DNA from: Desulforapulum autotrophicum HRM2
GTDB lineage: Bacteria; Desulfobacterota; Desulfobacteria; Desulfobacterales; Desulfobacteraceae
NCBI RefSeq assembly: GCF_000020365.1
Contig: NC_012108.1
Coordinates: 4,038,001-4,102,000, forward strand
Direction: 5' to 3'
DNA length: 64,000 nucleotides
Positions 1 through 9,006 of the stretch are shown here, in pieces. The stretch's first letter is position 1, and each line of letters opens with the position of its first letter. The notes under the pieces are model-generated. The model was not told the DNA's origin. It searched no databases and saw nothing but the letters and a program-made list of their open reading frames with translations. A program made the translations under genes and the position numbers.

Positions 1-398
1 CGGATCACAGTCAGACCGTTCCACCCCATGTGGGGTACCTTTAGACGGCCCCCTTCAGGGGACGGCATTCGTTGGGGAAAAGCCCTGACCTCTCCTGGGA
101 TCAGCCCAAGACAAACCGCGTCATTTTCCTGGCTTTGGTCCATGATAATCTGGCAACCAACACAGATGCCAAGCATGGGAACACCGGCGTTAAAGGCTTC
201 TTTCATGGCAAGATCAATTCCACCCTGTTCCATGGCAGTCATGGCAGCACCGGCAGCACCGACACCCGGAAAAATAATTCGATCGGCCGTTCTTATCTCG
301 TCTGCATCCCCAGTGATACACGGGGTGAACCCAAGAAAGGAAACTGCCCTGGCAACGCTTGTCAGATTCCCTCCACCATAATCAACAATTGTTATCAT
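1..398 (-). CDS. hisH: Imidazole glycerol phosphate synthase glutaminase subunit HisH (N-terminal part)
   Basis: Class I glutamine amidotransferase subunit that supplies ammonia to HisF in histidine biosynthesis. Only the first 132 codons are present; the gene runs off the window edge. The translation begins MITIVDYGGGNL, then shows PGVGAAGAAM, the nucleophile loop GICVGCQ with the catalytic Cys, and PHMGWN, all in the order expected for HisH. The usual GVGAFG is GVGAAG here. The ATG at 398 lies inside the 3' end of mazG (17-nt overlap), so translation is probably coupled to mazG. The catalytic His/Glu pair would lie outside the window. Confidence 0.9.
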   Translation of the reverse strand, partial: MITIVDYGGGNLTSVARAVSFLGFTPCITGDADEIRTADRIIFPGVGAAGAAMTAMEQGGIDLAMKEAFNAGVPMLGICVGCQIIMDQSQENDAVCLGLIPGEVRAFPQRMPSPEGGRLKVPHMGWNGLTVI

Positions 399-1203
399 AA
401 GCCTTCTTTGCCTCGTCCCATAAACTGTCCTTTTCTGTTCTTGAAAGATCCTTGATCTCCCCCTGTCCTTTAGCGGCAAGGGTTTCCATCAGCCTGAAAC
501 GTTGCTCAAATTTCTCCGTGGAACGGGCCAGGGCCGTTTCAGGATGAATCCCGGCAAACCTTGCCACATTGGAAAGGGTAAAGAGGATATCCCCAAACTC
601 CATGGCGATTTCGTCCTTATCGCCCGTTGCAAGGGCCTGGGTAAATTCCTTCCACTCCTCCTCCACCTTTTCAATGACACCCGCCATGCTGTCCCAGTCA
701 AACCCGGATCTGACAGCCCGTTCCGAAATCTTGTAGGATCTCAAAAGCGCCGTCATTCCAGAAGGGACCGAATCCAGGGCCGAGGCTGCGGGCAATTTAC
801 CCGCCTGTTTTTTTTCCTCCCCCTTGATTTTCTCCCACCGCTGGAAAAGCGCCTCCTCACTGTCCAGGATTAAATCCGCGTAAACATGGGGGTGACGGCG
901 GATCATCTTTTGAGCACTCTTAGAGATGGCGTCAAAGATGTCAAAAGCCCCCCTTTCCCGATACAGTTCGGCAATGAACACCAACTGGAACAGGACATCT
1001 CCAAGTTCATCGCATACATCGGCGGCATCATCCTTTTCAATGGCCTCAAGGAGTTCATATACCTCCTCTATAAGGCATTTCCACATGGTCTCAGGGGTCT
1101 GTTTCCTATCCCAGGGGCAACCCTGATCCCCCCTGAGGGTCTGGATGATTTCGATAAGTCCGTTCAGACCCTTTTTGACGTGGTCATTTTCTGTTTTTCC
1201 CAA
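382..1203 (-). CDS. mazG: Nucleoside triphosphate pyrophosphohydrolase MazG
   Basis: House-cleaning enzyme that hydrolyses NTPs and dNTPs to monophosphates and pyrophosphate. The 273-residue protein has two MazG repeats. The first carries GCPWDRKQT, then EEVYELLEAI and DELGDVLFQ, the acidic Mg-binding helix pair. The second carries EEEWKEF and EFGDILFTL. Length matches the family. The only start giving a full N-terminus is TTG at 1203, with a poor Shine-Dalgarno, so the start is less certain than the gene. It overlaps cvpA by 40 nt upstream and hisH by 17 nt downstream, suggesting one tightly coupled minus-strand operon. Confidence 0.92.
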   Translation of the reverse strand: MGKTENDHVKKGLNGLIEIIQTLRGDQGCPWDRKQTPETMWKCLIEEVYELLEAIEKDDAADVCDELGDVLFQLVFIAELYRERGAFDIFDAISKSAQKMIRRHPHVYADLILDSEEALFQRWEKIKGEEKKQAGKLPAASALDSVPSGMTALLRSYKISERAVRSGFDWDSMAGVIEKVEEEWKEFTQALATGDKDEIAMEFGDILFTLSNVARFAGIHPETALARSTEKFEQRFRLMETLAAKGQGEIKDLSRTEKDSLWDEAKKAYDNNC

Positions 1204-1712
1204 CTCTTTTTTATCCCTTCAATCTTTAAATGTAATTGGTGCTGCATCTCCTGTGGCACAAAAACGGACAGGACTTCTGAAACCATTACCACATGGGGGC
1301 AAAGGCGGGATTCAGAAACAAAGGCTGTGTTCCTAGGCAACAATATGGTCACAACAATCAGCAGTATCGAGACAATGAGCAACCCCTTTGCCGCCCCAAA
1401 AACCAAGCCGCACAAACGGTCCACCCATCCCAGAAAAACGATGTTCAACAGATATCTGATCAGGGCAGCCACAAGGTTGACAGCAATCAGAATGCCACAG
1501 AACAATACGAAAAATGAAATTATTTTCCGATATCCTGGATTGTCCACCCATTGGTTCAAAAAAGGTGCCACAAGGGGGTAGTAGGTGCCGGCGCCATAAA
1601 ATCCCGCAAGCACGCCGACGATGGAAGATACCTCACGGATAAACCCTCTGAACAGTCCGCGCACAAGACAGAATGAAACAACCACTAAAATGATAACATC
1701 GAACAAATTCAT
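1164..1712 (-). CDS. cvpA: CvpA family membrane protein
   Basis: Small integral membrane protein of the CvpA (colicin V production) family, 182 residues. About four hydrophobic segments are visible: residues 4-22, 27-48, 64-88 and 105-125. The N-terminus starts NLFDVIILVVV and a GFIREVSS motif follows the first segment, both typical of the family. The molecular role is not firmly established; family members have been linked to envelope homeostasis and purine-dependent phenotypes. It is the first gene of the cvpA-mazG-hisH minus-strand group and faces phoH across about 110 nt. Confidence 0.85.
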   Translation of the reverse strand: MNLFDVIILVVVSFCLVRGLFRGFIREVSSIVGVLAGFYGAGTYYPLVAPFLNQWVDNPGYRKIISFFVLFCGILIAVNLVAALIRYLLNIVFLGWVDRLCGLVFGAAKGLLIVSILLIVVTILLPRNTAFVSESRLCPHVVMVSEVLSVFVPQEMQHQLHLKIEGIKKSWEKQKMTTSKRV

Positions 1713-1822
1713 AAAATTTTACCCCAAATTTATATTCTCAAAGGATTTACCTATCAGCAGGGCAGGTTTTCAGTCAAGATTTTTTATTGACCTTTTCGTC
1801 AATTGAGTGCAATCTTGGGACC

Positions 1823-2788
1823 ATGAAAACCATAATCTTAAACAACATCGATATGGCCCAGGAGCTGTTTGGCCGCCACAACGATAACATCTCAAAAATA
1901 GCAGACACCACTGAAACAAAAATCGACGTCAGGGGCAACGAACTTCACCTCAGGGGAAAGGAGACAGACGTCCTTGTTGCCGAAAACATCATCCACCAGC
2001 TCTACGAGCTTGTCAAAAAGCGTTACAGCCTCAACCCCACGGACATCGAATCCGCAGCAAAGGCCCTTCGCCTTGACAGCACCTGCAAACTTGCCACCAT
2101 TTTTTTAGACACTATTTTCACCACGGTCAAGAACCGCCCCATCACCCCGAGAAATCCCGCCCAGAAACGCTACGTTGATGCGGCAAGGAAAAACGACATT
2201 GTCTTCTCAATCGGGCCTGCTGGAACCGGCAAGACCTACCTTGCCATGGCAATGGCTGTTGCTGCATTCACCCGGGGGGAAATAAACCGAATCGTACTGA
2301 CACGGCCTGCAGTTGAAGCCGGCGAAACCCTGGGATTTTTACCGGGCGACCTTGCCGAGAAAATCAACCCCTACCTTAGACCCCTTTACGACGCCCTGTA
2401 TGACATGCTCGCCTTTGACCGGGCACGGGAACTCATCGAACAGGGAACCATCGAGATTGCCCCCCTTGCATTCATGCGGGGCCGAACACTTAACAATTCG
2501 TTCATCATCCTTGACGAAGCCCAAAACACCTCATCCGAACAGATGAAAATGTTTCTCACCCGCATCGGTTACAGCTCCAGGGCCGTCATCACAGGTGATA
2601 TCACCCAGATCGATCTTCCCCGGGGAAAAAAGTCTGGCCTCGTTGAGGCAAAAAATATTCTTCAAGGCATAGAAGGACTTGAGTTTGTATACTTTACAAG
2701 GGAAGATGTTGTCAGACACAGGCTGGTTTCTCGTATCATCCAGGCCTATGAACGCTCAACTAAAACCGGTAAAAATCTAAAAAAATGA
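1823..2788 (+). CDS. phoH: PhoH family ATPase
   Basis: Cytoplasmic PhoH-like P-loop ATPase, 321 residues from the ATG at 1823. An upstream TTG at 1787 is in frame but has no ribosome site. The N-terminal 70 residues look like a KH-type RNA-binding region. Walker A GPAGTGKT is at residues 131-138 and Walker B DEAQNT follows. The family is thought to act in RNA metabolism. In many bacteria phoH sits directly before ybeY, as here with pgpH between, which supports a role near ribosome or rRNA maturation. The stop overlaps the pgpH start by 4 nt (ATGA). Confidence 0.93.
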   Translation: MKTIILNNIDMAQELFGRHNDNISKIADTTETKIDVRGNELHLRGKETDVLVAENIIHQLYELVKKRYSLNPTDIESAAKALRLDSTCKLATIFLDTIFTTVKNRPITPRNPAQKRYVDAARKNDIVFSIGPAGTGKTYLAMAMAVAAFTRGEINRIVLTRPAVEAGETLGFLPGDLAEKINPYLRPLYDALYDMLAFDRARELIEQGTIEIAPLAFMRGRTLNNSFIILDEAQNTSSEQMKMFLTRIGYSSRAVITGDITQIDLPRGKKSGLVEAKNILQGIEGLEFVYFTREDVVRHRLVSRIIQAYERSTKTGKNLKK

Positions 2789-5154
2789 CAGCTGAAAAGA
2801 AACTCCGTTCGTTCAACCTGTACATCAACACCAAAAAATCCGTTTTATGGGCTGTTCTCATTGTAACCACCATCATCCTTACCCTTGTTCTCTATCCTGA
2901 AAGACGACATATCAATTTTGCCTACCGCCTGGGAGATGTTGTCGACAGGGACATCAAGGCCCCCATGGATTTTTTCATTGAGGATACAGCGGCAACTGAG
3001 CTCAACAAAAAAGAAACCGGCCACTCTGTGCTGACGGTCTATGATTATGACCCCACCCTGATCGAAAAAATTTCAGAGCGGGTCAACCACGCCTTTGCCG
3101 TCCCCCAAAAATTTTATTCAACCGAAGAACAGGCATCCCCTGTCCTTTCCACGGTCATGGCCGTGAAGGAAAAATTTGAACAGGTACTGGGATTAACCAT
3201 TGACAAGGGCGCATTTGCAACGCTCCACCGCAACGGTTTTTCCCTAATGGTCCCGGAAAAAATTCAAACCATCCTCACCGCTATCCTGGACAACGGCATT
3301 GTGGCCAACAAGGAAATCCTACTCAAAGAAGAGGGGAAGGGCATTGTCCTGAGAACCCTTGGCTCTGACAATGAAAAGGTATTGAACAACCTCAAGGCAT
3401 TTTACGGACCGGACCAGGCAAAGGCAATGGTGAGAATCATTGGTGACCCTCTGTTGAAGGATATAGACTACAACCTGTCCAACCTCATTGTTGACCTCTG
3501 CCAGCAGCTTCTGCTCCCCAACATCACCATGAACAGGAGTGAAACAGAAGCAAGGGTGCGGTTATCCGAATCAAAGGTGAAACCGGTTCTCTACAAAATC
3601 AAGGCTGGTGAAATGATCCTGAGGGAAGGCGAACGGGTGGACGGCATCAGGCTTGTAAAGCTTAAGGCCCTGGAGAGCCAGACCAAGGAAAAAAATTCCC
3701 TCATGGCCCAGACAGGTACCGCCCTGATCATCCTCTTTGTCCTGCTTGTGGTCTACATACTACTTCTTCAGAAGAAAAAAACCCTGGAGCGCCACCACAA
3801 CAAGAACATCATTTTCCTGGCATCCCTTCTGACCCTCTTTCTTGTCATTGCACGTCTTGCAGCCCCCTTTGCCACCACGGTCAACCTGGAGCTTCCTGTC
3901 TCACTGTCGGATATCTCCATTTCCATGGGACTTCCACTGTCTGCCGGCGCCATGACCGTATGTCTGTTTCTCAACTTTGAGATTGCCATCTACTTTGCCC
4001 TGGTCCTCGCCCTGCTCAGCGCTATGATTTTTTCAAACAGCATTGAGGTCTTTATTTTCTTTTTTCTGAGTTCGATTACTGCTGCATTCTGGACAAAGGA
4101 GTGCAGACAGAGAAAGCGGTTCATCACGGCAGGGGTGAAACTGGCCCTTTTTAACGCGGGCCTTGCCCTGACCCTTAACATTTATTCGGCCCAGACAGAC
4201 ATCGGCATCATCACCAAAGAAATCCTGCTTGCATTTACAGGCGGACTCTTGGCCGGAATCATCACAGCAGGCCTTGCCCCTTTAATAGAAATCCTGTTTG
4301 ACTTTACAACCGAGATCAAACTGCTTGAGCTGTCAAGCCTTGATCAGCCGATCATGAGGCGCCTTATGATCGAAGCCCCCGGCACCTACAACCACAGCAT
4401 CATCGTGGCAAGTCTTGCCGAAGCTGCAGCAGCAGCCATCGGGGCCAGCATCCTCAAAACCAAGGTGAGCGCCTTTTACCACGACATTGGAAAACTTCAG
4501 CAACCCCTCTACTTCATCGAGAACCAGACCGACGGCAAAAACCGCCACGATAAACTTTCACCGTCCATGAGCGCCCTGATCCTCATCCAGCACATTAAAA
4601 AGGGGGCGGAGATTGCCAAGGAGTACAAGCTTGGCATGGACATTGTCGACACCATATGCCAGCACCACGGCACCAGCCTGATCCGCTACTTCTACAACAA
4701 GAGCGTCAAGCTCAACGGAGAAGATGCTGTAAAGGAGAGCGATTTTCGCTACCCCGGTCCCAAACCCCAGACAAGGGAGGCGGGCATTGTCATGCTGGCC
4801 GATGTAATTGAGGCGGCCATGAGAACCCTTGAACGACCGACTCCGGCAAGAATCCAGGGACGTGTCCAGGAATTAACCAATGCAGTCTTTTCAGACGGCC
4901 AGCTTGAGGAATGCGAGCTGACCCTGAAGGACCTTCACCAGATCGCCAAGAGTTTCAATAAGATCCTCACGGGCATCTACCACCAACGCATTGAATACAC
5001 AGAACGTCCCCCGGAAAACAAACAACAGGAAAAACAGAAAGAGAAAAATGGAACCCCAGAAAATTCTGACCCAAATTCAGATAAAAACCCCAAAACTGTC
5101 AAAGTCCCAGATAAACCAAAAGCTCAGCAAAATCTTAAACGCCTTGGGATATGA
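2785..5154 (+). CDS. pgpH: PgpH-type membrane HD-domain phosphodiesterase (c-di-AMP hydrolase family)
   Basis: A 789-residue membrane protein with the 7TMR-HD architecture. There is one membrane helix at about residues 19-38, an extracytoplasmic 7TMR-HDED region to about 305, a cluster of hydrophobic segments from about 310 to 500, and a cytoplasmic HD domain. The HD domain carries GTYNHSIIVASLAE, YHDIGKL and QHHGTSLIRYF. Characterised PgpH/YqfF relatives hydrolyse cyclic di-AMP; that activity here is inferred from the family. The C-terminal ~45 residues are charged and low-complexity and overlap the ybeY start. ATGA overlap with phoH implies translational coupling. Confidence 0.9.
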   Translation: MTAEKKLRSFNLYINTKKSVLWAVLIVTTIILTLVLYPERRHINFAYRLGDVVDRDIKAPMDFFIEDTAATELNKKETGHSVLTVYDYDPTLIEKISERVNHAFAVPQKFYSTEEQASPVLSTVMAVKEKFEQVLGLTIDKGAFATLHRNGFSLMVPEKIQTILTAILDNGIVANKEILLKEEGKGIVLRTLGSDNEKVLNNLKAFYGPDQAKAMVRIIGDPLLKDIDYNLSNLIVDLCQQLLLPNITMNRSETEARVRLSESKVKPVLYKIKAGEMILREGERVDGIRLVKLKALESQTKEKNSLMAQTGTALIILFVLLVVYILLLQKKKTLERHHNKNIIFLASLLTLFLVIARLAAPFATTVNLELPVSLSDISISMGLPLSAGAMTVCLFLNFEIAIYFALVLALLSAMIFSNSIEVFIFFFLSSITAAFWTKECRQRKRFITAGVKLALFNAGLALTLNIYSAQTDIGIITKEILLAFTGGLLAGIITAGLAPLIEILFDFTTEIKLLELSSLDQPIMRRLMIEAPGTYNHSIIVASLAEAAAAAIGASILKTKVSAFYHDIGKLQQPLYFIENQTDGKNRHDKLSPSMSALILIQHIKKGAEIAKEYKLGMDIVDTICQHHGTSLIRYFYNKSVKLNGEDAVKESDFRYPGPKPQTREAGIVMLADVIEAAMRTLERPTPARIQGRVQELTNAVFSDGQLEECELTLKDLHQIAKSFNKILTGIYHQRIEYTERPPENKQQEKQKEKNGTPENSDPNSDKNPKTVKVPDKPKAQQNLKRLGI

Positions 5155-5515
5155 CAACCATGAACTGTCCGTCGTAATCACCGACGATGCCCACATCATG
5201 GCGCTGAACCAAACTTACAGGGGCAAGGCAAAACCCACTAATGTGCTCTCATTTCCCATGCTTGACAGCGAATTTACCTCGATTGCACCCCAACTCCTGG
5301 GGGATCTTGTTATTTCCGTGGAAACGGCCATGCGTGAGGCAGACGAAGCAGGCATAACCCTCGACGAACGGCTCTCCCAGCTCATGATCCACGGTGTCCT
5401 CCACCTTGTGGGATTTGACCACGAACAAGGGGAAGACGAGGCCGTTAAAATGGAACAAAGGAGCCTTGAACTCCTCAGATTCATTGAGTCCAACCCAAAC
5501 CTTGACCCATTTTAA
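5048..5515 (+). CDS. ybeY: Endoribonuclease YbeY (rRNA maturation factor)
   Basis: Single-strand-specific zinc endoribonuclease involved in 16S rRNA 3'-end maturation and 70S quality control. The metal signature HGVLHLVGFDH is intact, and NQTYRGKAKPTNVLSFP precedes it as in the family. From the ATG at 5048 the protein has 155 residues, the normal size. A longer reading from 4991 would add 19 very basic residues and is less likely. Even the short form overlaps the pgpH 3' end by 107 nt, so the low-complexity PgpH tail and the YbeY N-terminus share DNA in different frames. Confidence 0.9.
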   Translation: MEPQKILTQIQIKTPKLSKSQINQKLSKILNALGYDNHELSVVITDDAHIMALNQTYRGKAKPTNVLSFPMLDSEFTSIAPQLLGDLVISVETAMREADEAGITLDERLSQLMIHGVLHLVGFDHEQGEDEAVKMEQRSLELLRFIESNPNLDPF

Positions 5516-5527
5516 AAGGAGTCCCAT

Positions 5528-6247
5528 ATGGCAAAGCTTGCCGTTAACGTAGACCATGTAGCCACACTGAGACAGGCCCGGGGGGCCGCATACCCGGAAC
5601 CCGCCGCTGCAGCCCTTGCCGCAGAAGCCGCCGGAGCAGACGCCATTGTCGTTCACCTTCGGGAGGACCGGCGCCACATCAACGAAAGGGATGTCAGAGT
5701 CATCAAGGAGGTGATCCGCACAAGGCTCATCCTTGAAATGGCCGCAACACCCAAAATGCTGGGCATCGCACTGTCCCTGAAGCCCCACACCGTAACCCTT
5801 GTGCCTGAAAAAAGAGAAGAGATCACAACAGAAGGCGGCCTTGACCTGATCAACCACCACTCATCCATCAAACAGACGGTGGAAGCACTCAAAAACGCAG
5901 GCATAATGGTCAGCATATTCATCGATCCTGATCTTGACCAGATCAAAATGGCCCACAGGATAGACGCCGACATGATCGAAATCCACACGGGTGCCTTTTG
6001 TGATGCAGTAAACGAACATCAAAGGCAACGAGAATTCACAAGGATCGTGGATGCCGCAAAGATCGGCACCAGGCTCAAACTTTCTGTCAACGCAGGCCAC
6101 GGCATCTGCTACAACACCATCAAGGCGTTCCAGGGGCTTGATGAAATCGACGAATTCAGCATCGGGCACAGCATCGTGGCACGGGCTGTTCTCACGGGCA
6201 TGGACCGTGCCGTAAGGGACATGCTGGCCCTTATCCGAGCACTGTGA
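5528..6247 (+). CDS. pdxJ: Pyridoxine 5'-phosphate synthase PdxJ
   Basis: Condenses 3-amino-2-oxopropyl phosphate with 1-deoxyxylulose 5-phosphate to form pyridoxine 5'-phosphate (DXP-dependent vitamin B6 pathway). The 239-residue protein starts AKLAVNVDHVATLRQARG and carries HLREDRRHI, the EKREEITTEGG segment and NAGHGICYNT, all diagnostic for PdxJ. A good ribosome site (AAAAGGAG) lies about 9 nt upstream. It follows ybeY by 12 nt, so it is likely co-transcribed with phoH-pgpH-ybeY. Confidence 0.96.
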   Translation: MAKLAVNVDHVATLRQARGAAYPEPAAAALAAEAAGADAIVVHLREDRRHINERDVRVIKEVIRTRLILEMAATPKMLGIALSLKPHTVTLVPEKREEITTEGGLDLINHHSSIKQTVEALKNAGIMVSIFIDPDLDQIKMAHRIDADMIEIHTGAFCDAVNEHQRQREFTRIVDAAKIGTRLKLSVNAGHGICYNTIKAFQGLDEIDEFSIGHSIVARAVLTGMDRAVRDMLALIRAL

Positions 6248-6281
6248 TCCAGAATAGTAGCCGTGGAATCAAGCGCTTATT

Positions 6282-7064
6282 TTGAAACTTGAAACAAAGG
6301 CCAGTGCCCCTGGCACCCTTGAAATCCTCTACCAGGATGAAGATCTTGTTGCTGTAAACAAACCCCCGGGTCTCCTGGTGCACAGAACTGCCCTTGCAAC
6401 CCACGAAACCCGATTTGCCCTGCAGATGGTGAGGGATCAGACCCAGGGCCATGTTTTTCCGGTGCATCGGCTGGATAGACCCACCCAGGGAGTGCTTCTG
6501 TTTGCACGCAATCGAAATATGGCAACCAGAATGTCACACCTTTTCCAGACAGGAAAAATTCAAAAGACATACCTTGCCGTGGTCCGGGGCCATGTTAAAG
6601 AGAGGGGAACCATCGTTCACCCCCTTAAAAACATCAAACACCCCCAGGACAACAAAAGAATCAATCATTCCCTGAAGATTGATGATGCCGTCACCGATTA
6701 CGCCTGCCTTGCCAGTGTGGAACTGCCCTTTTATGTTGACAGATACCCCACCACCCGCTACTGCCTTGTGGCGCTAATTCCCAAAACCGGCCGACGTCAC
6801 CAGTTGAGGCGCCACATGAAACACATCTCCCACCCCATTGTGGGGGATACCGTGTATGGAAAAAGCAGCCACAACCGATTCTTTGCAACACATCTGAACT
6901 GTACAGGACTTTTGCTTGCCGCACGTGAACTTTGCTTTGTCCACCCTGACACTGGAATTTTTATAACCATTACAGCACCCCTTGACAAAAGATTCCAGGA
7001 AGTGATCTCAAAATTCTCCTGGGATGAACCAACAAAAGAATTGCCACGATTCAGGGGAATTTAA
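6282..7064 (+). CDS. truC: RluA-family pseudouridine synthase, TruC-like
   Basis: RNA pseudouridine synthase of 260 residues. The catalytic motif HRLDRPTQGVLLFA contains the active-site Asp. The RPT-GVLL variant and the later RRHQLRRHMKHISHPIVGD are the pattern of TruC, which modifies uridine 65 of tRNA, rather than RluC or RluD. There is no S4 domain at the N-terminus, again as in TruC. The best start is a TTG at 6282 without a clear ribosome site, 34 nt after pdxJ. Substrate assignment is family-based. Confidence 0.82.
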   Translation: MKLETKASAPGTLEILYQDEDLVAVNKPPGLLVHRTALATHETRFALQMVRDQTQGHVFPVHRLDRPTQGVLLFARNRNMATRMSHLFQTGKIQKTYLAVVRGHVKERGTIVHPLKNIKHPQDNKRINHSLKIDDAVTDYACLASVELPFYVDRYPTTRYCLVALIPKTGRRHQLRRHMKHISHPIVGDTVYGKSSHNRFFATHLNCTGLLLAARELCFVHPDTGIFITITAPLDKRFQEVISKFSWDEPTKELPRFRGI

Positions 7065-7262
7065 ATTTAGTAAGGCGTCCCCGAAAAGTCCGGAAAATCT
7101 TTTGTTTTTGGTTAAACTCCCATATGATGGTCCTGTTTTGAACTTAACCCAATAACAAACACGGCCGGAACAAGGGATGCCCCTCGGCCACAACAAATGA
7201 TGAAGCGCCTCTGATTACAATGCGTTGGTGGATGTTTCATACAAAAAGAACTGGAGGAAACC
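7065..7262. other. Intergenic stretch between truC and the DsrE-like gene
   Basis: About 198 nt without a credible gene. A short GGCCG...CGGCC inverted repeat around 7163-7189 could form a hairpin, but no T-run follows it, so I do not call a terminator. The downstream end holds a strong ribosome site (GGAGG) for the DsrE-like gene. No convincing promoter hexamers were identified. Confidence 0.4.
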
Positions 7263-7613
7263 ATGAACAAACGTGTGGTACTGGTTGCATTCAACGGTGA
7301 GTCAATGTGCTTTGTCCATGTGCTGCTCAATGCACTGGATATGAACAAAAAAGGATATGAGGTAAAGGTGGTGATCGAAGGGAGTGCAACAAAGCTCATT
7401 GGGGAGCTTGGCAACGAAGATCATCCCTTTTCCAAGCCCTACATTGAGGTCAGGGAAAAGGGAATGATTGATTGTGTCTGTTATGCCTGCGCCACCAAGA
7501 TGGGATCAGTTGATGCGGCCCAGGCCCAGGGGCTACCCCTTTGCAGGGAAATGAAGGGCCACCCGAGCCTTGCAACCTATATGGAACAGGGGTACGAGGT
7601 TATCACCTTTTAA
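7263..7613 (+). CDS. DsrE-like small cytoplasmic protein
   Basis: A 116-residue protein with a fold pattern like the DsrE/DsrF family: a beta-strand start KRVVLVAFNGES, a helix, a second strand YEVKVVIEGSAT, and a cysteine-rich loop (CVCYACATKMG) near residue 78. DsrE-like proteins bind and relay sulfur on cysteines, so a sulfur-carrier role is plausible. It converges with the MBL-rhodanese gene (10 nt between the stops), another sulfur enzyme. There is no signal peptide. A strong GGAGG ribosome site supports the ATG. Confidence 0.7.
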   Translation: MNKRVVLVAFNGESMCFVHVLLNALDMNKKGYEVKVVIEGSATKLIGELGNEDHPFSKPYIEVREKGMIDCVCYACATKMGSVDAAQAQGLPLCREMKGHPSLATYMEQGYEVITF

Positions 7614-7623
7614 TCCATGGGGA

Positions 7624-9006
7624 TCAAGCCCTTTCCACGGGAAACCCGGCATTTCGCCAGGCCTTATTTCCACCGGCCAGGGAGTGAACATGCTTGAAGC
7701 CCTGGCTCTGGAGATAACTTGCCGCAATATTTCCCCGGTACCCTACGCCGCAGTAGACAATGATCTCTTCGTCCCTGGGAATATCGGGGACCTGCTTGAG
7801 CAGCAGGGGCAGGGCAAAATGTTCAGCCCCTGCGATATAACCGTCGTTTCTTTCAGCCTGGGTCCTGACGTCAAAAAAATGGGTCACGCTGCCCTTGTCA
7901 AGCTTCTGACGAAGCCGCTCGGCAGACAACTGCCATAGCTGGCCAAGGGGATACCCCTCCTCCTGCCAGTTTTTGATACCGCCGTAGAGGTAACCTAAAA
8001 TATTGTCGTACCCAATCCTGTGAAGCTGGGTGCACATATCGTCATAGGACGCTTCATTGTCCACCAAAAGAATCAGATCAGCATTAGGGTCAATGACCAT
8101 ACCGATCCAGTTGGCCGTCTGCTTGGTCAGACCGATGTTGATACTGCCTGGAATGTGTGCCCCGCCAAAGGCAGCCGTGTCCCTTGTGTCAAGCACCACG
8201 GCCCCCTGCTCCATGTGGTTTTTTACCTGGAGGGGAGACATATCCATCATCATGGGACAGCGTTCGAGCAACGGTGCGCCCTTGATGTTGGTTTCAATGA
8301 TGTGGGTAAAGCTCTTGGGTCGTTCAGGAAAACTCTGTTTAAAAGATTCAATGAAATCTTTTCTGGAAAGATTTAACAACGGGTTATTGTGCTGTTCAAA
8401 CCCAATGGTGGAACTTGGCTTTGAACTCATCCCCTTGCCGCACAGGGACCCCTCACCATGGGCTGGAAAGACCTCAAGGCTGTCGGCAAGATTGCCAAGC
8501 CGGTTGTAAAGCGAATTGTAAAGATTTTCAACCTGTTCGTCGATCAGCTCTTCTCCAGCAAGATCAGGCCGCCCCACATCCCCCACAAACATGCAGTCAC
8601 CGGTGAGCACCAGCCATGGTTCCTGACTGCGCAGGGTATCTGTCACAAGGATTGAAAGCCCATGGGGGGTGTGACCAGGGGTTCTGAGGATATCAAGTTT
8701 GACACTGCCCATCATGAACGAATCCCCGTCCTTGACCGGTTTAAATTTATAGGTGGCCGGGGTCCCCTCCAGCAGGTAGATGTCAGCACCGGTGCGAGAA
8801 CGTAATTCCATGTTACCGCTCACATGGTCGGCATGGATATGGGTTTCAAAGATATGGGTGATTTTCATGCCGTTATTCCGGGCAAGATCAATATACTCTT
8901 TGACCTCCCGTTTGGGATCCACCACACAGGCAACCCCGGCACCGGGACAACCGATGATGTAAGAAAGACACCCCATTCCCTCAACTGCAATTTGTTTAAA
9001 ATACAT
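7624..9006 (-). CDS. MBL-fold hydrolase with two rhodanese domains (persulfide dioxygenase-like)
   Basis: 460-residue cytoplasmic protein. The N-terminal half is a metallo-beta-lactamase domain with THIHADHVSG, TPGHTPHG and LTGDCMFVGDVGRPDL, the pattern of ETHE1/persulfide dioxygenase relatives. Two rhodanese domains follow. The first (about residues 265-350) has DTRDTAAFGGAHIPGSINIG but no active-site Cys, reading VDNEAS where the loop should be. The second ends with the catalytic loop CGVGYRG. Likely function is oxidation or transfer of sulfane sulfur. The AAGGAGGG ribosome site fixes the ATG at 9006. The exact substrate is not readable from sequence. Confidence 0.85.
   Translation of the reverse strand: MYFKQIAVEGMGCLSYIIGCPGAGVACVVDPKREVKEYIDLARNNGMKITHIFETHIHADHVSGNMELRSRTGADIYLLEGTPATYKFKPVKDGDSFMMGSVKLDILRTPGHTPHGLSILVTDTLRSQEPWLVLTGDCMFVGDVGRPDLAGEELIDEQVENLYNSLYNRLGNLADSLEVFPAHGEGSLCGKGMSSKPSSTIGFEQHNNPLLNLSRKDFIESFKQSFPERPKSFTHIIETNIKGAPLLERCPMMMDMSPLQVKNHMEQGAVVLDTRDTAAFGGAHIPGSINIGLTKQTANWIGMVIDPNADLILLVDNEASYDDMCTQLHRIGYDNILGYLYGGIKNWQEEGYPLGQLWQLSAERLRQKLDKGSVTHFFDVRTQAERNDGYIAGAEHFALPLLLKQVPDIPRDEEIIVYCGVGYRGNIAASYLQSQGFKHVHSLAGGNKAWRNAGFPVERA

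Noticed and set aside
5249-5860. 203-codon antisense open frame opposite ybeY/pdxJ
   Set aside because: It is a shadow of two well-supported genes, with no ribosome site and no recognisable domain.
7163-7189. Terminator after the TruC-like gene
   Set aside because: The 5-bp GGCCG/CGGCC pairing lacks a T-run and is about 100 nt after the stop.
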